DNA of 64,000 nucleotides from Acidaminococcus hominis (GCF_900291475.1 NZ_OLMM01000005.1:822400-886399), one strand, 5' to 3'; positions 7,511-16,275 are shown, numbered from the stretch's first letter. Notes: a model not told the origin generated them from the letters alone. A program made the numbers and translations.

Positions 7511-7540
7511 AAGACTGTGAAATTTTCACAGTCTTTTTTT
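7511..7540 (+). terminator. Terminator of the tRNA-Leu transcript
   Basis: AAGACTGTGAAA pairs with TTTTCACAGTCTT and is followed by a run of seven T. Confidence 0.85.
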
Positions 7541-7561
7541 GTGCGCCAAAAAGCTTTTGGA

Positions 7562-7592
7562 CAAAAGAAACCCGCTGGAAAGCCCAGCGGGT
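7562..7592 (-). terminator. Terminator of the DapF-fold racemase gene
   Basis: Read on the minus strand, ACCCGCTGG / CCAGCGGGT forms a nine-base stem followed by TTTCTTTTG, 18 bases after the stop codon. Confidence 0.75.
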
Positions 7593-7609
7593 ACGCAGTT
7601 CACTTTGCT

Positions 7610-8419
7610 TTATTTCAGCTCTGCAGTTTTTTCTTCCCCAAATTCCACCAGACCACCCAGGTGTAGGGAAACCACCTTGCCGTCCTGGATATCGGCACCG
7701 GCGGTTAATTTGCCTCCGGGCATGGACAGCTCTACTTCCAGGGAACGGCCTTGGCGCAGGGCCAGGGCTGCTGCCACGGAAGCCGCACCGGAACCGCAGC
7801 TGTTCTCCCAGTACAGGGTGCCGGTTTTGCACACATAGACTGCGGGAATTACCTCCAGACTGCCTGGATCTACCAGCATCAGCCCATAGGCCTCGGGTTC
7901 CGGCCACCGGGAAACTTCCCGTTGAAGGGATTGGAACAATTGTTCTTTGTCCACATAATCCAGGTTGGGGGTGAAATAAATGTAATGGTCGATGCCCGGC
8001 AGGGAAATCAGCTGGCACTCCACACTCTCCCGTTCATAGGAAAGGGGAATGGTGCCGGTTTTCAGAGGGGGCTGGAGTTTGATGACCGTTTCGTAGGTGC
8101 GGTCCTTGACCTTTTTGGCACGGGCTGGCAGGGCTTCCGAGCAGCCAGAGCAGCTGACCATAAAATCGCCCTGGTCCTTATTTTGCAGCAGCAGGGCATA
8201 GGCTGCCGAGGAACGGGAAGCGTTCCCGCAGAATTCGCCGCCCATCATGGTTACGGTAGTGTGGTTCCCGGCAACGGCAAAACAGCCAACCTGTTCCGCC
8301 GTTGGTTCCATTTCCAAAAGAAAACGATTGACCACCTTCCGCTGCTCAGGAGGGATGGAATCAAGGACAAAAAGTGTGATGTTGCCGCTGGGGTTAGCAG
8401 TGACGTAATGGATTTGCAT
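7610..8419 (-). CDS. DapF-fold amino-acid racemase/epimerase (CntK-like, substrate unknown)
   Basis: The 269-residue product belongs to the cofactor-independent diaminopimelate epimerase fold. Both catalytic cysteines are visible, in FCGNASRS (first half) and SCGSGAAS (second half), one from each pseudo-symmetric domain. The flanking residues differ from classical DapF (GNGxRC, CGTGA), and the layout is closer to racemases such as CntK, which converts L- to D-histidine in opine metallophore synthesis. No cntL or cntM partner is nearby, so the substrate stays open. I favour the ATG at 8417-8419 (AGGCGG nine bases upstream) over a TTG six bases earlier. Confidence 0.78.
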   Translation of the reverse strand: MQIHYVTANPSGNITLFVLDSIPPEQRKVVNRFLLEMEPTAEQVGCFAVAGNHTTVTMMGGEFCGNASRSSAAYALLLQNKDQGDFMVSCSGCSEALPARAKKVKDRTYETVIKLQPPLKTGTIPLSYERESVECQLISLPGIDHYIYFTPNLDYVDKEQLFQSLQREVSRWPEPEAYGLMLVDPGSLEVIPAVYVCKTGTLYWENSCGSGAASVAAALALRQGRSLEVELSMPGGKLTAGADIQDGKVVSLHLGGLVEFGEEKTAELK

Positions 8420-8477
8420 ATTCAAGGACCGCCTTTCTATGGAAACAAAGCATAATAAGCTTTTGATTTATGCCTTT

Positions 8478-8506
8478 ATTATACAGACCTAATGGGAAAT
8501 AAACAA
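8478..8506 (-). promoter_or_regulatory. Promoter of the DapF-fold racemase gene
   Basis: On the minus strand TTGTTT (8501-8506) and TATAAT (8478-8483) are 17 bases apart, about 60 bases before the start codon. Confidence 0.7.
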
Positions 8507-8620
8507 TATCAAAATTTCGATTTTTGCATGATTTCTGAAAATAAATCTGTGTATCCGATTTGTGCTACAATAAGGAACGTGCAAAACGTAAAAATAAGAA
8601 CAACCCAATGGAGGGATAGT

Positions 8621-9730
8621 GTGAAAAAGAAAGTCAAATGGTTTGGTTTTTTGTGTATGGGGCTGGCGTCCCTGCTGCCCTGGCATATAGGGGCTGCAGC
8701 CGATGCTCCCAACTGGCAGGGGGGTGTTCCTGAATACCAGGAAGTTCAGGGTAAAATTACCCAGGATGGCCCCAAGCTGGTCTTTTCTGATAGCCCAGAA
8801 ATGGTCAAGGAATGCGGCATCATGTACCGGGATACGGTGCAGGGTCCGGTGCGCCTGTTTTTTCATCATGTGAATGATATGAAAACCGATAAACGGCTGG
8901 CAGTGGTGCTGCGCCGGGTGTCCCTGCGGCCCAGTTCGGTGTTGGTGGGGAAAAATGGCGTTTCCCGGCCCAATACGGACTGGCTGGAAGCGGGCAAGGA
9001 AGCCCAGGAACGCTACTATGGATCAGTCCCCAGCCGGAAGCCCTTTGCAGTTTTAGGGGTCAAGGATCTTTTGGGCAGCGGCAAAGGCCTGGTAGTAAAG
9101 CCCCAGCAGTTGGTTACGGGAATTGTGGACCTGGAAACAGACCAGCCCGTAGAAGTGTCTGTGCTCATGATGCCCATGAATGCGGACCTGAAAATTTCTA
9201 CGGATCTGTTTTCCATTCTGCCTCCTGACGAAGGCGGCCATGTGCTGCGGGGGACCTTCAATACCTCCAACTGCCATGTAACCCTGGAGGAACCCTTTGA
9301 TGCGGATAAGAACACCATCTGGGGCCTGGAACTGGCGGATAATGCCAAGAATCCCTACGTTACCGGGGTGGACGCCACCACCGGCCAAAAGGTCATCAAT
9401 TACGGCAACTATGGGGTAATGTACGACGTGAATTTCCGGACCAAGGGCAAGCGCAATACCATTCTCCGGTTCAATCCCTACGGAGGACCCTATGCCGGGG
9501 AAGGGGTGCTGGACGTACAGGATAAGGCCGCCAAATACATCCGCCTGCCGGAAGACGCTACTTCCTTTGGTTGGAGCGGAGACGGGGAAAACATGGTGGT
9601 GGGCACCATTCCTGCGGACCGTCGGGCTACCTTCCATTTTTCGCCTCCGGGCTCCTCCAATCTGCCCATTCGGCTGTTTTGGCAGGGTGAGGAGAAAAAC
9701 GATTTTAGAAATAGATTTAATGGAAAATAA
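8621..9730 (+). CDS. Secreted protein of unknown function (369 aa)
   Basis: I do not recognise a family. A GTG start at 8621 is chosen because it is preceded by GGAGGGA and opens directly into a signal peptide (KKKVKWFGFLCMGL..HIGAAADA). The mature part, about 340 residues, is rich in beta-prone segments, Gly, Pro and Asp, has only two or three Cys, and shows no membrane helix or obvious catalytic motif. It is probably periplasmic or surface-exposed. It stands alone, divergent from the racemase gene and upstream of rubrerythrin, with no visible operon partner. Confidence 0.7.
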   Translation: MKKKVKWFGFLCMGLASLLPWHIGAAADAPNWQGGVPEYQEVQGKITQDGPKLVFSDSPEMVKECGIMYRDTVQGPVRLFFHHVNDMKTDKRLAVVLRRVSLRPSSVLVGKNGVSRPNTDWLEAGKEAQERYYGSVPSRKPFAVLGVKDLLGSGKGLVVKPQQLVTGIVDLETDQPVEVSVLMMPMNADLKISTDLFSILPPDEGGHVLRGTFNTSNCHVTLEEPFDADKNTIWGLELADNAKNPYVTGVDATTGQKVINYGNYGVMYDVNFRTKGKRNTILRFNPYGGPYAGEGVLDVQDKAAKYIRLPEDATSFGWSGDGENMVVGTIPADRRATFHFSPPGSSNLPIRLFWQGEEKNDFRNRFNGK

Positions 9731-9743
9731 TTATCAAAAATAC

Positions 9744-9772
9744 TTGCTTTTTTATTAAAAATGGCCTATAAT
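9744..9772 (+). promoter_or_regulatory. Promoter of rubrerythrin
   Basis: TTGCTT (9744-9749) and TATAAT (9767-9772) are 17 bases apart. The AT-rich stretch just upstream (9725-9745) weakly resembles a PerR or Fur operator, but the match is too poor to call. Confidence 0.7.
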
Positions 9773-9845
9773 AAACCTGTAATCGAGATGGATGCATGAA
9801 ACGTTTTTATCCGCTCGAAATGCTAGAATATAGGGGGAATTGACA

Positions 9846-10388
9846 ATGCCAGAATTAAAAGGTACTCAAACTGAAAAGAATTTACAAACTGCTTTTGCAG
9901 GTGAATCTCAAGCGTATAACAAGTATGGTTATTATGCTTCCGTAGCTAAAAAAGAAGGCTATGAAAGAGTAGCAGCCAACTTCCTGGAAACCTCCAACAA
10001 CGAAAAAGAACACGCTAAGATTTGGTTCAAGGCTCTCCATGGCGGCTCCATTCCTGATACCGTTGCCAACCTGAAAGATGCGGCTGCCGGTGAACATTAC
10101 GAATGGACCGATATGTACAAAGGCTTCGCTGAAACCGCTGAAAAAGAAGGCTTCACCGAATTGGCTTATAAATTCAGAGCTGTAGGCGCTATCGAAAAAC
10201 ATCATGAAGAAAGATACCAAGCTCTGCTGAAAAAGGTAGAAGATGGGACCATGTTCGAACGCAATGAAAAGACCGTTTGGATCTGCTCCAATTGCGGCCA
10301 CATTGTTGAAGCTGAAAAAGCTCCTGAAATCTGCCCGGTTTGCGCTCATCCCAGATCCTACTTCATGGTCAACTGCGAATGCTTCTAA
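9846..10388 (+). CDS. Rubrerythrin
   Basis: This cytoplasmic non-heme diiron protein reduces hydrogen peroxide to water in anaerobes, with electrons from NADH through rubredoxin-like partners. Residues 1-135 form the four-helix ferritin-like domain with the iron-ligand motifs [15 protein letters not shown] and EKHHEERY. Residues 140-180 are the rubredoxin-like domain with the FeS4 pairs CSNCG and CPVC. The length (180 aa) is standard. The ATG at 9846 is chosen over a TTG six bases earlier because GGGGG lies eight bases ahead of it. It is monocistronic with its own promoter and terminator. Confidence 0.95.
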   Translation: MPELKGTQTEKNLQTAFAGESQAYNKYGYYASVAKKEGYERVAANFLETSNNEKEHAKIWFKALHGGSIPDTVANLKDAAAGEHYEWTDMYKGFAETAEKEGFTELAYKFRAVGAIEKHHEERYQALLKKVEDGTMFERNEKTVWICSNCGHIVEAEKAPEICPVCAHPRSYFMVNCECF

Positions 10389-10396
10389 GCTGACAC

Positions 10397-10440
10397 AAAA
10401 AAAGGTGCCTCAAAAGTTACTTTTGAGACACCTTTTTTTA
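10397..10440. terminator. Bidirectional terminator between rubrerythrin and bioB
   Basis: A-tract, stem AAGGTG-CTCAAAAG / CTTTTGAG-CACCTT, TTA loop and T-tract. The symmetry serves both convergent genes. Confidence 0.9.
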
Positions 10441-10459
10441 AAACTGTTTCAGGCTGTAC

Positions 10460-11440
10460 TTATCGGTTGGTGAGCCCCAGTTCCGCCAGCATTTCCATGT
10501 CTTCTGCAATGGTGGTGCCGGAGGTGGTGAGCATATTGCCGGTAATGGAAGCAGAAGCCCCGGTGAGCAGCGCAGACTTGCCGTTGTCCGGCAGCAGTTT
10601 ACGGCCCGCAGCCAGACGGATATTGGCCGTGGGGTTGATGAAGCGGAAAATGGCAATGGTGCGCAGGATATCTTCCGGCGGCAAGGAAGGACGACCTTCC
10701 ATACCGGTGCCGGGGATGGGCATCAGGGCGTTGATGGGAATGGATTCAATTCCCAGGCCTTGCAGCTCAAAGGCCATATCCAGCCGGTCCTGCCAGGTTT
10801 CACCCATGCCGATGATGCCGCCGGAGCATACGCACAGGCCTTCTGCCTGGGCGGCCTTGATGGTCCGGATCCGGTCATCGTAGGTGTGGGACGTGCAGAT
10901 CTGGGGGAAGTAGCGCCGGGAGGTCTCGATGTTGTGGTGGTAGCTGGTAACCCCGGTTTGTACCAGCCGGTGGAATTGTTCCTGGCTGAGTATGCCGTGG
11001 GAGGCGCACAGGTCGATGGTCAGGGTTTTGTGCATTTCCTGGTAGGTGTCCAGGGCTTTCTCAAAATCCTTACCGGTCAGGGCCCGGCCGGAAGTTACCA
11101 GGGAAAAACGGTTGGCGCCGGCATCTTGGTCGGCCTTGGCCACTTTCATAATTTCTTCTTTGGGCAAAAAGCCGTATTCTTCACAGTCCGTATGATGGCA
11201 GGCGGCCTGGGCGCAGTATTTGCAGTTTTCGCCGCAGCGGCCGCTGCGGGCGTTGATGATAGTGCAGAAATCCACATGGTTGCCGCAGAAATGCTTTTGC
11301 AGGCGTCCAGCTTCCCGCTGCAGGTCTTCCAGGGGCAGGGTCAGCATTTCCTGTACAATGGCATCGTCCTTTTGCAGGCGGTACCCAGCCATAATCCGAT
11401 CGGCAACAGCCGTTAGTGTTTCTTTCATGAAATTAGTCAT
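10460..11440 (-). CDS. bioB: Biotin synthase BioB
   Basis: This radical SAM enzyme inserts sulfur into dethiobiotin, the last step of biotin synthesis. The [4Fe-4S] motif CxxxCxxC is Cys69, Cys73 and Cys76 (ARSGRCGENCKYC). Further family signatures follow: YHHNIETS, CSGGIIGMGET and NALMPIPGT. The length (326 aa) is normal. The start at 11440 is preceded by GGAG five bases away. No other bio gene is in the window, so the host may salvage dethiobiotin or carry the other genes elsewhere. A strong promoter with a possible BirA operator lies upstream. Confidence 0.95.
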   Translation of the reverse strand: MTNFMKETLTAVADRIMAGYRLQKDDAIVQEMLTLPLEDLQREAGRLQKHFCGNHVDFCTIINARSGRCGENCKYCAQAACHHTDCEEYGFLPKEEIMKVAKADQDAGANRFSLVTSGRALTGKDFEKALDTYQEMHKTLTIDLCASHGILSQEQFHRLVQTGVTSYHHNIETSRRYFPQICTSHTYDDRIRTIKAAQAEGLCVCSGGIIGMGETWQDRLDMAFELQGLGIESIPINALMPIPGTGMEGRPSLPPEDILRTIAIFRFINPTANIRLAAGRKLLPDNGKSALLTGASASITGNMLTTSGTTIAEDMEMLAELGLTNR

Positions 11441-11464
11441 CCCTTCTCCAATGGTCTATGAGTC

Positions 11465-11493
11465 ATTATAGGGGACGGGAAAAGAACGGTCAA
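11465..11493 (-). promoter_or_regulatory. Promoter of bioB
   Basis: On the minus strand TTGACC (11488-11493) and a perfect TATAAT (11465-11470) are 17 bases apart and end 25 bases before the start codon. Confidence 0.8.
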
Positions 11494-11517
11494 CGCATAT
11501 TACAAACAGGTTAACAT
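11488..11517 (-). promoter_or_regulatory. Candidate BirA (biotin repressor) operator
   Basis: On the minus strand TGTTAACC (11510-11517 region) and GTTGACC are arranged so that the cores GTTAAC and GTTGAC are 15 bases apart, the spacing I recall for the Bacillus subtilis bio operator. The right half is imperfect (five of eight bases match the inverted partner GGTTAACA). The site overlaps the -35 element, as expected for a repressor. Confidence 0.5.
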
Positions 11518-11555
11518 AAAACTTTTTATTTCACTAGGAAAAGGAGTGTATCAAA

Positions 11556-11843
11556 ATGGACAAAAAAGAATTGCTGTTCATCTATCTGGAAGGCTGTCCC
11601 TATTGCCAAAAGGCTTCCCATGCCTTGGAAGGCATTTTTGCAGAGCATCCGGAGTACAAGAAAATTCCCCTGGTCCGGGTCAGTGAGACCAAGGAACCGG
11701 AAAAACTCCAGGGCCGGAACTATTATTACTGCCCCACTTTCTTCTACGGGGACGAAAAGGTCTACGAGGCTGCGCCCGGAGATTCCGAGGAGAAAATGGA
11801 CAAAATCCTCCGGGACTTCTACCAGAAGGCAATGCAAGGCTGA
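11556..11843 (+). CDS. Thioredoxin-fold (glutaredoxin-like) CPYC protein
   Basis: The 95-residue cytoplasmic protein begins with a beta strand (ELLFIYLEG) leading to the redox motif CPYC at residues 14-17, and then a helix, as in thioredoxin and glutaredoxin folds. YYYCPTFFYGDEKVYEA supplies the cis-proline segment (CPT) expected opposite the active site. It is shorter than thioredoxin and has no GSH-binding signature that I can be sure of. AAAGGAG precedes the ATG. It is monocistronic and its redox partner is unknown. Confidence 0.82.
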   Translation: MDKKELLFIYLEGCPYCQKASHALEGIFAEHPEYKKIPLVRVSETKEPEKLQGRNYYYCPTFFYGDEKVYEAAPGDSEEKMDKILRDFYQKAMQG

Positions 11844-11854
11844 AACACTTATAC

Positions 11855-11892
11855 AAAAAGCGGCTCCAGGCAATGGCTTGGAACCGCTTTTT
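11855..11892. terminator. Bidirectional terminator between the CPYC gene and nadE
   Basis: AAAAAGCGG-TCCA pairs with TGGA-CCGCTTTTT with one mismatch, flanked by A- and T-tracts. Confidence 0.85.
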
Positions 11893-11907
11893 CTTTGTGC
11901 GTAAAAA

Positions 11908-13818
11908 TCAGCTATTGGCACCGGACAGGGCCTTGGCTTTCATTTCCTGATACTTCCGGGAGTAGAAAGGCTTCATTTGGGCTTCCCGGTGGTCGTAGCC
12001 GTAGGCCCGCTTGGAAATGGTCAGGATGGGAGGGGCCTGAATCCGTTTGGCTACTGCCAGGCCGCAGAAGTTTTTCCACCACCGCTCCAGGTCTGCAATA
12101 AAGGCTTGGGGAGTGGGGAACAGTTCCTTGACCAGCCCTGGGGCGCAGCCCAGGTGTTCTTCCAGGGTGCCTTCCAGGTACCAGCCCAGCAGGTCTTCTG
12201 GAGAAGTCTTGTACCAGTCCTCAATAAAGGAACGGAATAGGAAGTCGTGGTAGGGGTAGACCAGGGGGTCGCCGCCGTTTCCCACGGTTTGGGCTTCGGA
12301 CAGTTCGGCACTGGGCTTAATGGTGAAAATCTGCTCTGGAATCACTTCTTTGTGGAAAACTTCTTCGTTCAGGTAGTGGCCCAGGGCGTAGACCTGGTGC
12401 TTCCACAAATCTCCCAAAAGGGCCAGGACGCCGGCAATGTCGCCGTAGAAGGTGGCGTAGCCCACGGTCATTTCCGCCTTGTTGGAGTTGCAGGAGAAGC
12501 CGCCCCCAAAGGAAGCTGCTAGTCCGGCAATTACCCGGGCACCCCGGTCCCGGGCCTGAATGTTTTCCGTAGCAAAGGGGGTAATGGTCAACTTGGAATC
12601 TTCTCCCGTAGCGTAGTTGTGGATGGGGGTCTGGCCCAGCTGCTCAATGGTCTTGTCCACTACTTCCTGGATAGGAATGATTACGTAACGGGTACCCAGG
12701 GCCTGGGCCATTTGCTGGGCCAGGTTTTTGGTAACAGAGGAATTATAGCGGCTGGGAATGTTGGCCAACAGCACATTATCCGCTCCCAGAATGTCCACAT
12801 AGAAGGCGGCCGTTACCGCAGAGTCAATGCCGCCGGAGACGCCAATGGTCATTTTTTGGATACCAATCTGTTTAAGAAATTGGGACGCCCCGTAGTGCAG
12901 CGCCGTATAAATTTCCTTGGCATCGGAAAATTCCGGTTCCGGTGCTTTGGTCAGTTCCAGCTGCTCAGTTGCAGGATCAAACCGGGCCGTAAGCAGGGTT
13001 TCCTGGAAGGCCGGTGCATCGGAGCGGCTTTGGCCATCTGCACTGTAGAAGGTGCTGCAGCCGTCAAAGGTAAAGATGTTTTTGCCGTTGTTTTGGACCC
13101 CTACGCTGTTGCAGTAGACCAGGGGAATGCCGCATTCCTTGGCTTGGGCGGCAAAAATCCGGTGCCGCTTGACATTTTTGTGGAAGGTGTAGGGGGAGCA
13201 GGAAATATTGCAGAGAAGCTGGGCTCCATTTTCTTTAAGCAGCTGGGGAATATTATAGTAGTAGTTTTCCGTCCAGCCGTCTTCGCAGAGCATAATGCCC
13301 AGCTTGACTTTCTGGCCCCGGATGGTTACCGGTACGGGCTGGAGCAGCTCCTTGAGAGACGGGGTGCCGGGCAATTCCAGCTGCAGTTTGGTGGTGCTGT
13401 GGAAATACCGACCGTCGTCAAATTCCCGGTAATTGGGCAGGGCAGTTTTGCTGATAAAGGGGTAGGGCAGACCGCCGTGGAGCAGTTTGCCGTTTTGGGC
13501 CACAAAGGCCGCGTTGTATTTGCGGATTCGGCCGTCTTCGTTGATTTTTTCAGGGTCCAGGGCAATATTGCCAAAAACGATGCAAAGGTCCTTGCTGGCG
13601 GCAATCAGTTCCTTGCCCCAGGCCTCACAGTCCCTGAGAAAAGCGTTCTGTTCCCAAAGGTCTCCCAAAAGGTAGCCGGGGATGGTCAATTCGGGAAACA
13701 GGACAATGTCCGCCTGCTGGGCTCTGGCTTTTTCCAAATAGGCCAGGGCCTTTTTTGTATTGGCTTCCGGATTGCCAGGTTCTACCTGGATCTGGGCACA
13801 AGCAATCGTGATCTTCAT
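11908..13818 (-). CDS. nadE: Glutamine-dependent NAD+ synthetase
   Basis: This enzyme makes NAD+ from nicotinic acid adenine dinucleotide, ATP and glutamine. Residues 1-280 are the nitrilase-type amidotransferase domain that releases ammonia; the glutamate in FPELTIPGY and the cysteine in MLCEDGW (near residue 177) belong to the Glu-Lys-Cys triad. The rest is the synthetase domain with the PP-loop GVSGGIDSA near residue 326. The length of 636 residues suits the two-domain type. It is transcribed alone, divergently from ybaK. Confidence 0.95.
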   Translation of the reverse strand: MKITIACAQIQVEPGNPEANTKKALAYLEKARAQQADIVLFPELTIPGYLLGDLWEQNAFLRDCEAWGKELIAASKDLCIVFGNIALDPEKINEDGRIRKYNAAFVAQNGKLLHGGLPYPFISKTALPNYREFDDGRYFHSTTKLQLELPGTPSLKELLQPVPVTIRGQKVKLGIMLCEDGWTENYYYNIPQLLKENGAQLLCNISCSPYTFHKNVKRHRIFAAQAKECGIPLVYCNSVGVQNNGKNIFTFDGCSTFYSADGQSRSDAPAFQETLLTARFDPATEQLELTKAPEPEFSDAKEIYTALHYGASQFLKQIGIQKMTIGVSGGIDSAVTAAFYVDILGADNVLLANIPSRYNSSVTKNLAQQMAQALGTRYVIIPIQEVVDKTIEQLGQTPIHNYATGEDSKLTITPFATENIQARDRGARVIAGLAASFGGGFSCNSNKAEMTVGYATFYGDIAGVLALLGDLWKHQVYALGHYLNEEVFHKEVIPEQIFTIKPSAELSEAQTVGNGGDPLVYPYHDFLFRSFIEDWYKTSPEDLLGWYLEGTLEEHLGCAPGLVKELFPTPQAFIADLERWWKNFCGLAVAKRIQAPPILTISKRAYGYDHREAQMKPFYSRKYQEMKAKALSGANS

Positions 13819-13842
13819 TTGTGTATCACTCCGTTACTTGAT

Positions 13843-13872
13843 ATAATATAAGCTTACAGATGGGCTTATCAA
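13843..13872 (-). promoter_or_regulatory. Promoter of nadE
   Basis: On the minus strand TTGATA (13867-13872) and TATTAT (13843-13848) are 18 bases apart, about 25 bases before the start codon. The same AT-rich stretch offers a TATAAT on the + strand that could serve ybaK. Confidence 0.5.
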
Positions 13873-13910
13873 ACCTGTATGCTTACTATTATAACAAAAG
13901 GAGCGGGGAT

Positions 13911-14384
13911 ATGAAAGTCAAGAAGACCAATGCGGCTCGTATTCTGGACGAAGCCCATATCAACTATGAACTGAAAAGCTATCCGGTAGATCCGGACCAT
14001 TTGGACGCCGTCCATGTGGCAGAATCTGTAGGAATGCCCCCAGAACAGGTGTTTAAGACCCTGTGCTGCCGGGGAGATAAAACGGGCGTCCTGTTTGCCG
14101 TAATTCGGGGCAACGGAGAGCTGGACCTGAAGGCACTGGCTAAGGCCAGCGGCAACAAGAAAACCGAATTGGTGCATCTGAAGGAAGTGCTGGGCCTTAC
14201 CGGCTATATCCGGGGCGGGGTAAGCCCCATCGGCGCCAAGAAGCATTATCCGGTATACCTGGACGACACGGCCAAAAACTGGGAGATTATTGCGGTCAGT
14301 GCCGGGCACCGGGGACTGCAGCTGCTGTTAAAACCCGACGATTTATTGGCGGCAGTGGAAGGCAGCTACTTTACCAATCAATAA
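13911..14384 (+). CDS. ybaK: Cys-tRNA(Pro)/Cys-tRNA(Cys) deacylase YbaK
   Basis: This cytoplasmic trans-editing enzyme hydrolyses cysteine wrongly attached to tRNA(Pro). The 157 residues match YbaK/EbsC throughout: [14 protein letters not shown] at the start, the FKTLCCRG segment, the conserved lysine of [13 protein letters not shown], and [14 protein letters not shown]. The upstream-extended frame is rejected because AAAGGAG lies directly ahead of the ATG at 13911 and the family starts there. Confidence 0.93.
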   Translation: MKVKKTNAARILDEAHINYELKSYPVDPDHLDAVHVAESVGMPPEQVFKTLCCRGDKTGVLFAVIRGNGELDLKALAKASGNKKTELVHLKEVLGLTGYIRGGVSPIGAKKHYPVYLDDTAKNWEIIAVSAGHRGLQLLLKPDDLLAAVEGSYFTNQ

Positions 14385-14431
14385 GAAAAGAAGAAGAAAC
14401 GGCTGAAATAGAGCGAAAATTGCCGAGGTAG

Positions 14432-14460
14432 TTGCGCACAAGGGGCGCTTATGCTATGAT
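14432..14460 (+). promoter_or_regulatory. Promoter of thrC
   Basis: TTGCGC (14432-14437) and TATGAT (14455-14460) are 17 bases apart, 31 bases before the start codon. No T-box fits in the short leader. Confidence 0.65.
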
Positions 14461-14491
14461 ACGATTGCGTAAAGCAGAAAGTAGGGGGACT

Positions 14492-15994
14492 ATGTTATAC
14501 ATTAGTACAAGAGGGAAAACAGATATGGTAAGTTCAGCCCACGCCATTTCCAATGGCTTGGCAACTGATGGAGGGTTATTTGTACCCAAAGAGTTTCCTG
14601 CAATCAGCCTGGCTGAAATTGATGCTATGCGGGGTACGCCCTACAGTGACCGGGCACTTACGGTACTGGCAAGGTTCTTGACAGATTATAGTGAAGAAGA
14701 ACTAAAAACCTGTGTGGAAACTGCCTACAGCAAAGAACGCTTTGGGGATTTTCCTGCACCGCTCCACATGCTGAAGAAAGACCTGGATGTACTGGAATTG
14801 TGGCATGGACCTACTTGTGCGTTTAAGGATATGGCCCTGCAAATTCTGCCCCTGTTCCTGACCAAGGCTGTGGTAAAGACCGGGGAAGAGAAAAAACTGG
14901 TGATTCTGGTGGCTACCTCCGGGGATACGGGCAAGGCGGCCATGGCAGGCTTTGCCGATGTGCCGGAAACGGAAGTCATCGTGTTCTATCCCCAGGAAGG
15001 GGTTAGTGACATCCAGAAATTGCAGATGGTTACCCAAAAGGGCGACAACGTTCACGCCGTTGCGGTGGAAGGCAATTTCGACGATGCCCAGACCGGCGTA
15101 AAGAAACTCTTTGGCGATAAGAAACTGGCTGAAGAACTGGATGAACACGCCTGCGCCTTCTCCTCTGCCAACTCCATCAACTGGGGCCGGCTGGTTCCCC
15201 AGATTGTATACTATTTCAGCGCTTATGCGGAAGCCGTCAACGGCGGCCGGATTGAAAACGGCGAACCCATCAACTTCTCCGTTCCTACCGGGAACTTTGG
15301 GGATATTTTGGCCGGGTTCTACGCCAAGCTCATGGGCCTGCCGGTGAACAAATTCATCTGCGCTTCCAACAGTAATAATGTGCTGACGGACTTTATCAAT
15401 ACGGGCGTCTACAACCGGAAACGTCCTTTCCATAAGACCATTTCTCCGTCCATGGATATCCTGGTTTCCAGCAACCTGGAACGGCTCCTGTTTGAGGAGA
15501 CCGGTCATAATGCAGCCAAGGTGGCCGGCTGGATGCAGGAACTGGCGGACAAGGGAGAATACAGCATTGACAGTGAGCTGCAAAGCCGGATTCTCAAGGA
15601 CTTTTTCGGTACCTGGGTGGACGAGGTGGAAACCCGGGAAACCATCGGGGATGTGTACAACAATTACGGGTATGTAATGGATCCCCATTCCGCAGTAGCC
15701 TACAAGGCACTGGAAAAATACCGGCTGATGACCAATGACCCCACGTACTCCATTGTGGTTTCTACGGCCAGCCCCTTCAAATTCAATGATGTGGTGCTGC
15801 AGTCCTTGAACCCTGATAAGTACGAACAAGCGGACCTGAATCCCTTTGAGGCCATGAAGACCCTGGCCGAGCTTACCAAGCTGACCATTCCGGCCAGCAT
15901 GAGCGAACTGCCCTATTTGCAGGTGCGGCAGAGCCAGGTGATTGCCAAGGATCAGCTGGAAGCGGAAGTGAAAAAGACCCTGGGCCTGGAATAA
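14492..15994 (+). CDS. thrC: Threonine synthase
   Basis: This PLP enzyme converts O-phosphohomoserine to threonine. The 500-residue length and the sequence match the longer (E. coli and yeast) ThrC subfamily: MLYISTRG at the start, PLP lysine in HGPTCAFKDMALQ, then ATSGDTGKAA, SANSINWGRLVPQ, VPTGNFGDILAG and the C-terminal ASPFKFNDVV. The ATG at 14492 follows TAGGGGG; a longer frame would begin inside the promoter. It is transcribed alone with its own promoter and terminator; no other threonine gene is adjacent. Confidence 0.95.
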   Translation: MLYISTRGKTDMVSSAHAISNGLATDGGLFVPKEFPAISLAEIDAMRGTPYSDRALTVLARFLTDYSEEELKTCVETAYSKERFGDFPAPLHMLKKDLDVLELWHGPTCAFKDMALQILPLFLTKAVVKTGEEKKLVILVATSGDTGKAAMAGFADVPETEVIVFYPQEGVSDIQKLQMVTQKGDNVHAVAVEGNFDDAQTGVKKLFGDKKLAEELDEHACAFSSANSINWGRLVPQIVYYFSAYAEAVNGGRIENGEPINFSVPTGNFGDILAGFYAKLMGLPVNKFICASNSNNVLTDFINTGVYNRKRPFHKTISPSMDILVSSNLERLLFEETGHNAAKVAGWMQELADKGEYSIDSELQSRILKDFFGTWVDEVETRETIGDVYNNYGYVMDPHSAVAYKALEKYRLMTNDPTYSIVVSTASPFKFNDVVLQSLNPDKYEQADLNPFEAMKTLAELTKLTIPASMSELPYLQVRQSQVIAKDQLEAEVKKTLGLE

Positions 15995-16035
15995 GGCCTG
16001 GAAAGCATGGGGCCCGGCCCCGAACTTGTATATCG

Positions 16036-16072
16036 AGAGCTTTCTGTTCCCTGGGGACAGAAAGCTCTTCTT
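16036..16072 (+). terminator. Terminator after thrC
   Basis: GAGCTTTCTGT pairs with ACAGAAAGCTC around a short loop and is followed by TTCTT. Confidence 0.8.
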
Positions 16073-16275
16073 ACGTGCAAAAAAGGCTTTTCCAGGGTAA
16101 AAAATGCGGCCACAAGTGGTGTCTAAGCTCCTGTAATAGGGGTCATAAGAAAAGTCGAATAAAGTGTTAAAAATGTTTCAGTTCAAACGTAAAATTTCGT
16201 GGGAACGCCTTATTTTTTTATAGGAAATATGGTATGATATCCAACGTAGATTACGCGATTCAGAGGGGAGAAAAA
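16073..16275 (+). promoter_or_regulatory. Leader region of the hydrogenase gene
   Basis: This 203-base stretch holds no gene. A good -10, TATGAT, lies at 16233-16238, but its -35 is weak (TTATTT). An activator could compensate. I see no riboswitch. Confidence 0.35.

Noticed and set aside
9725-9745. A PerR or Fur box before rubrerythrin
   Set aside because: The AT-rich sequence matches neither 15-base consensus well enough.
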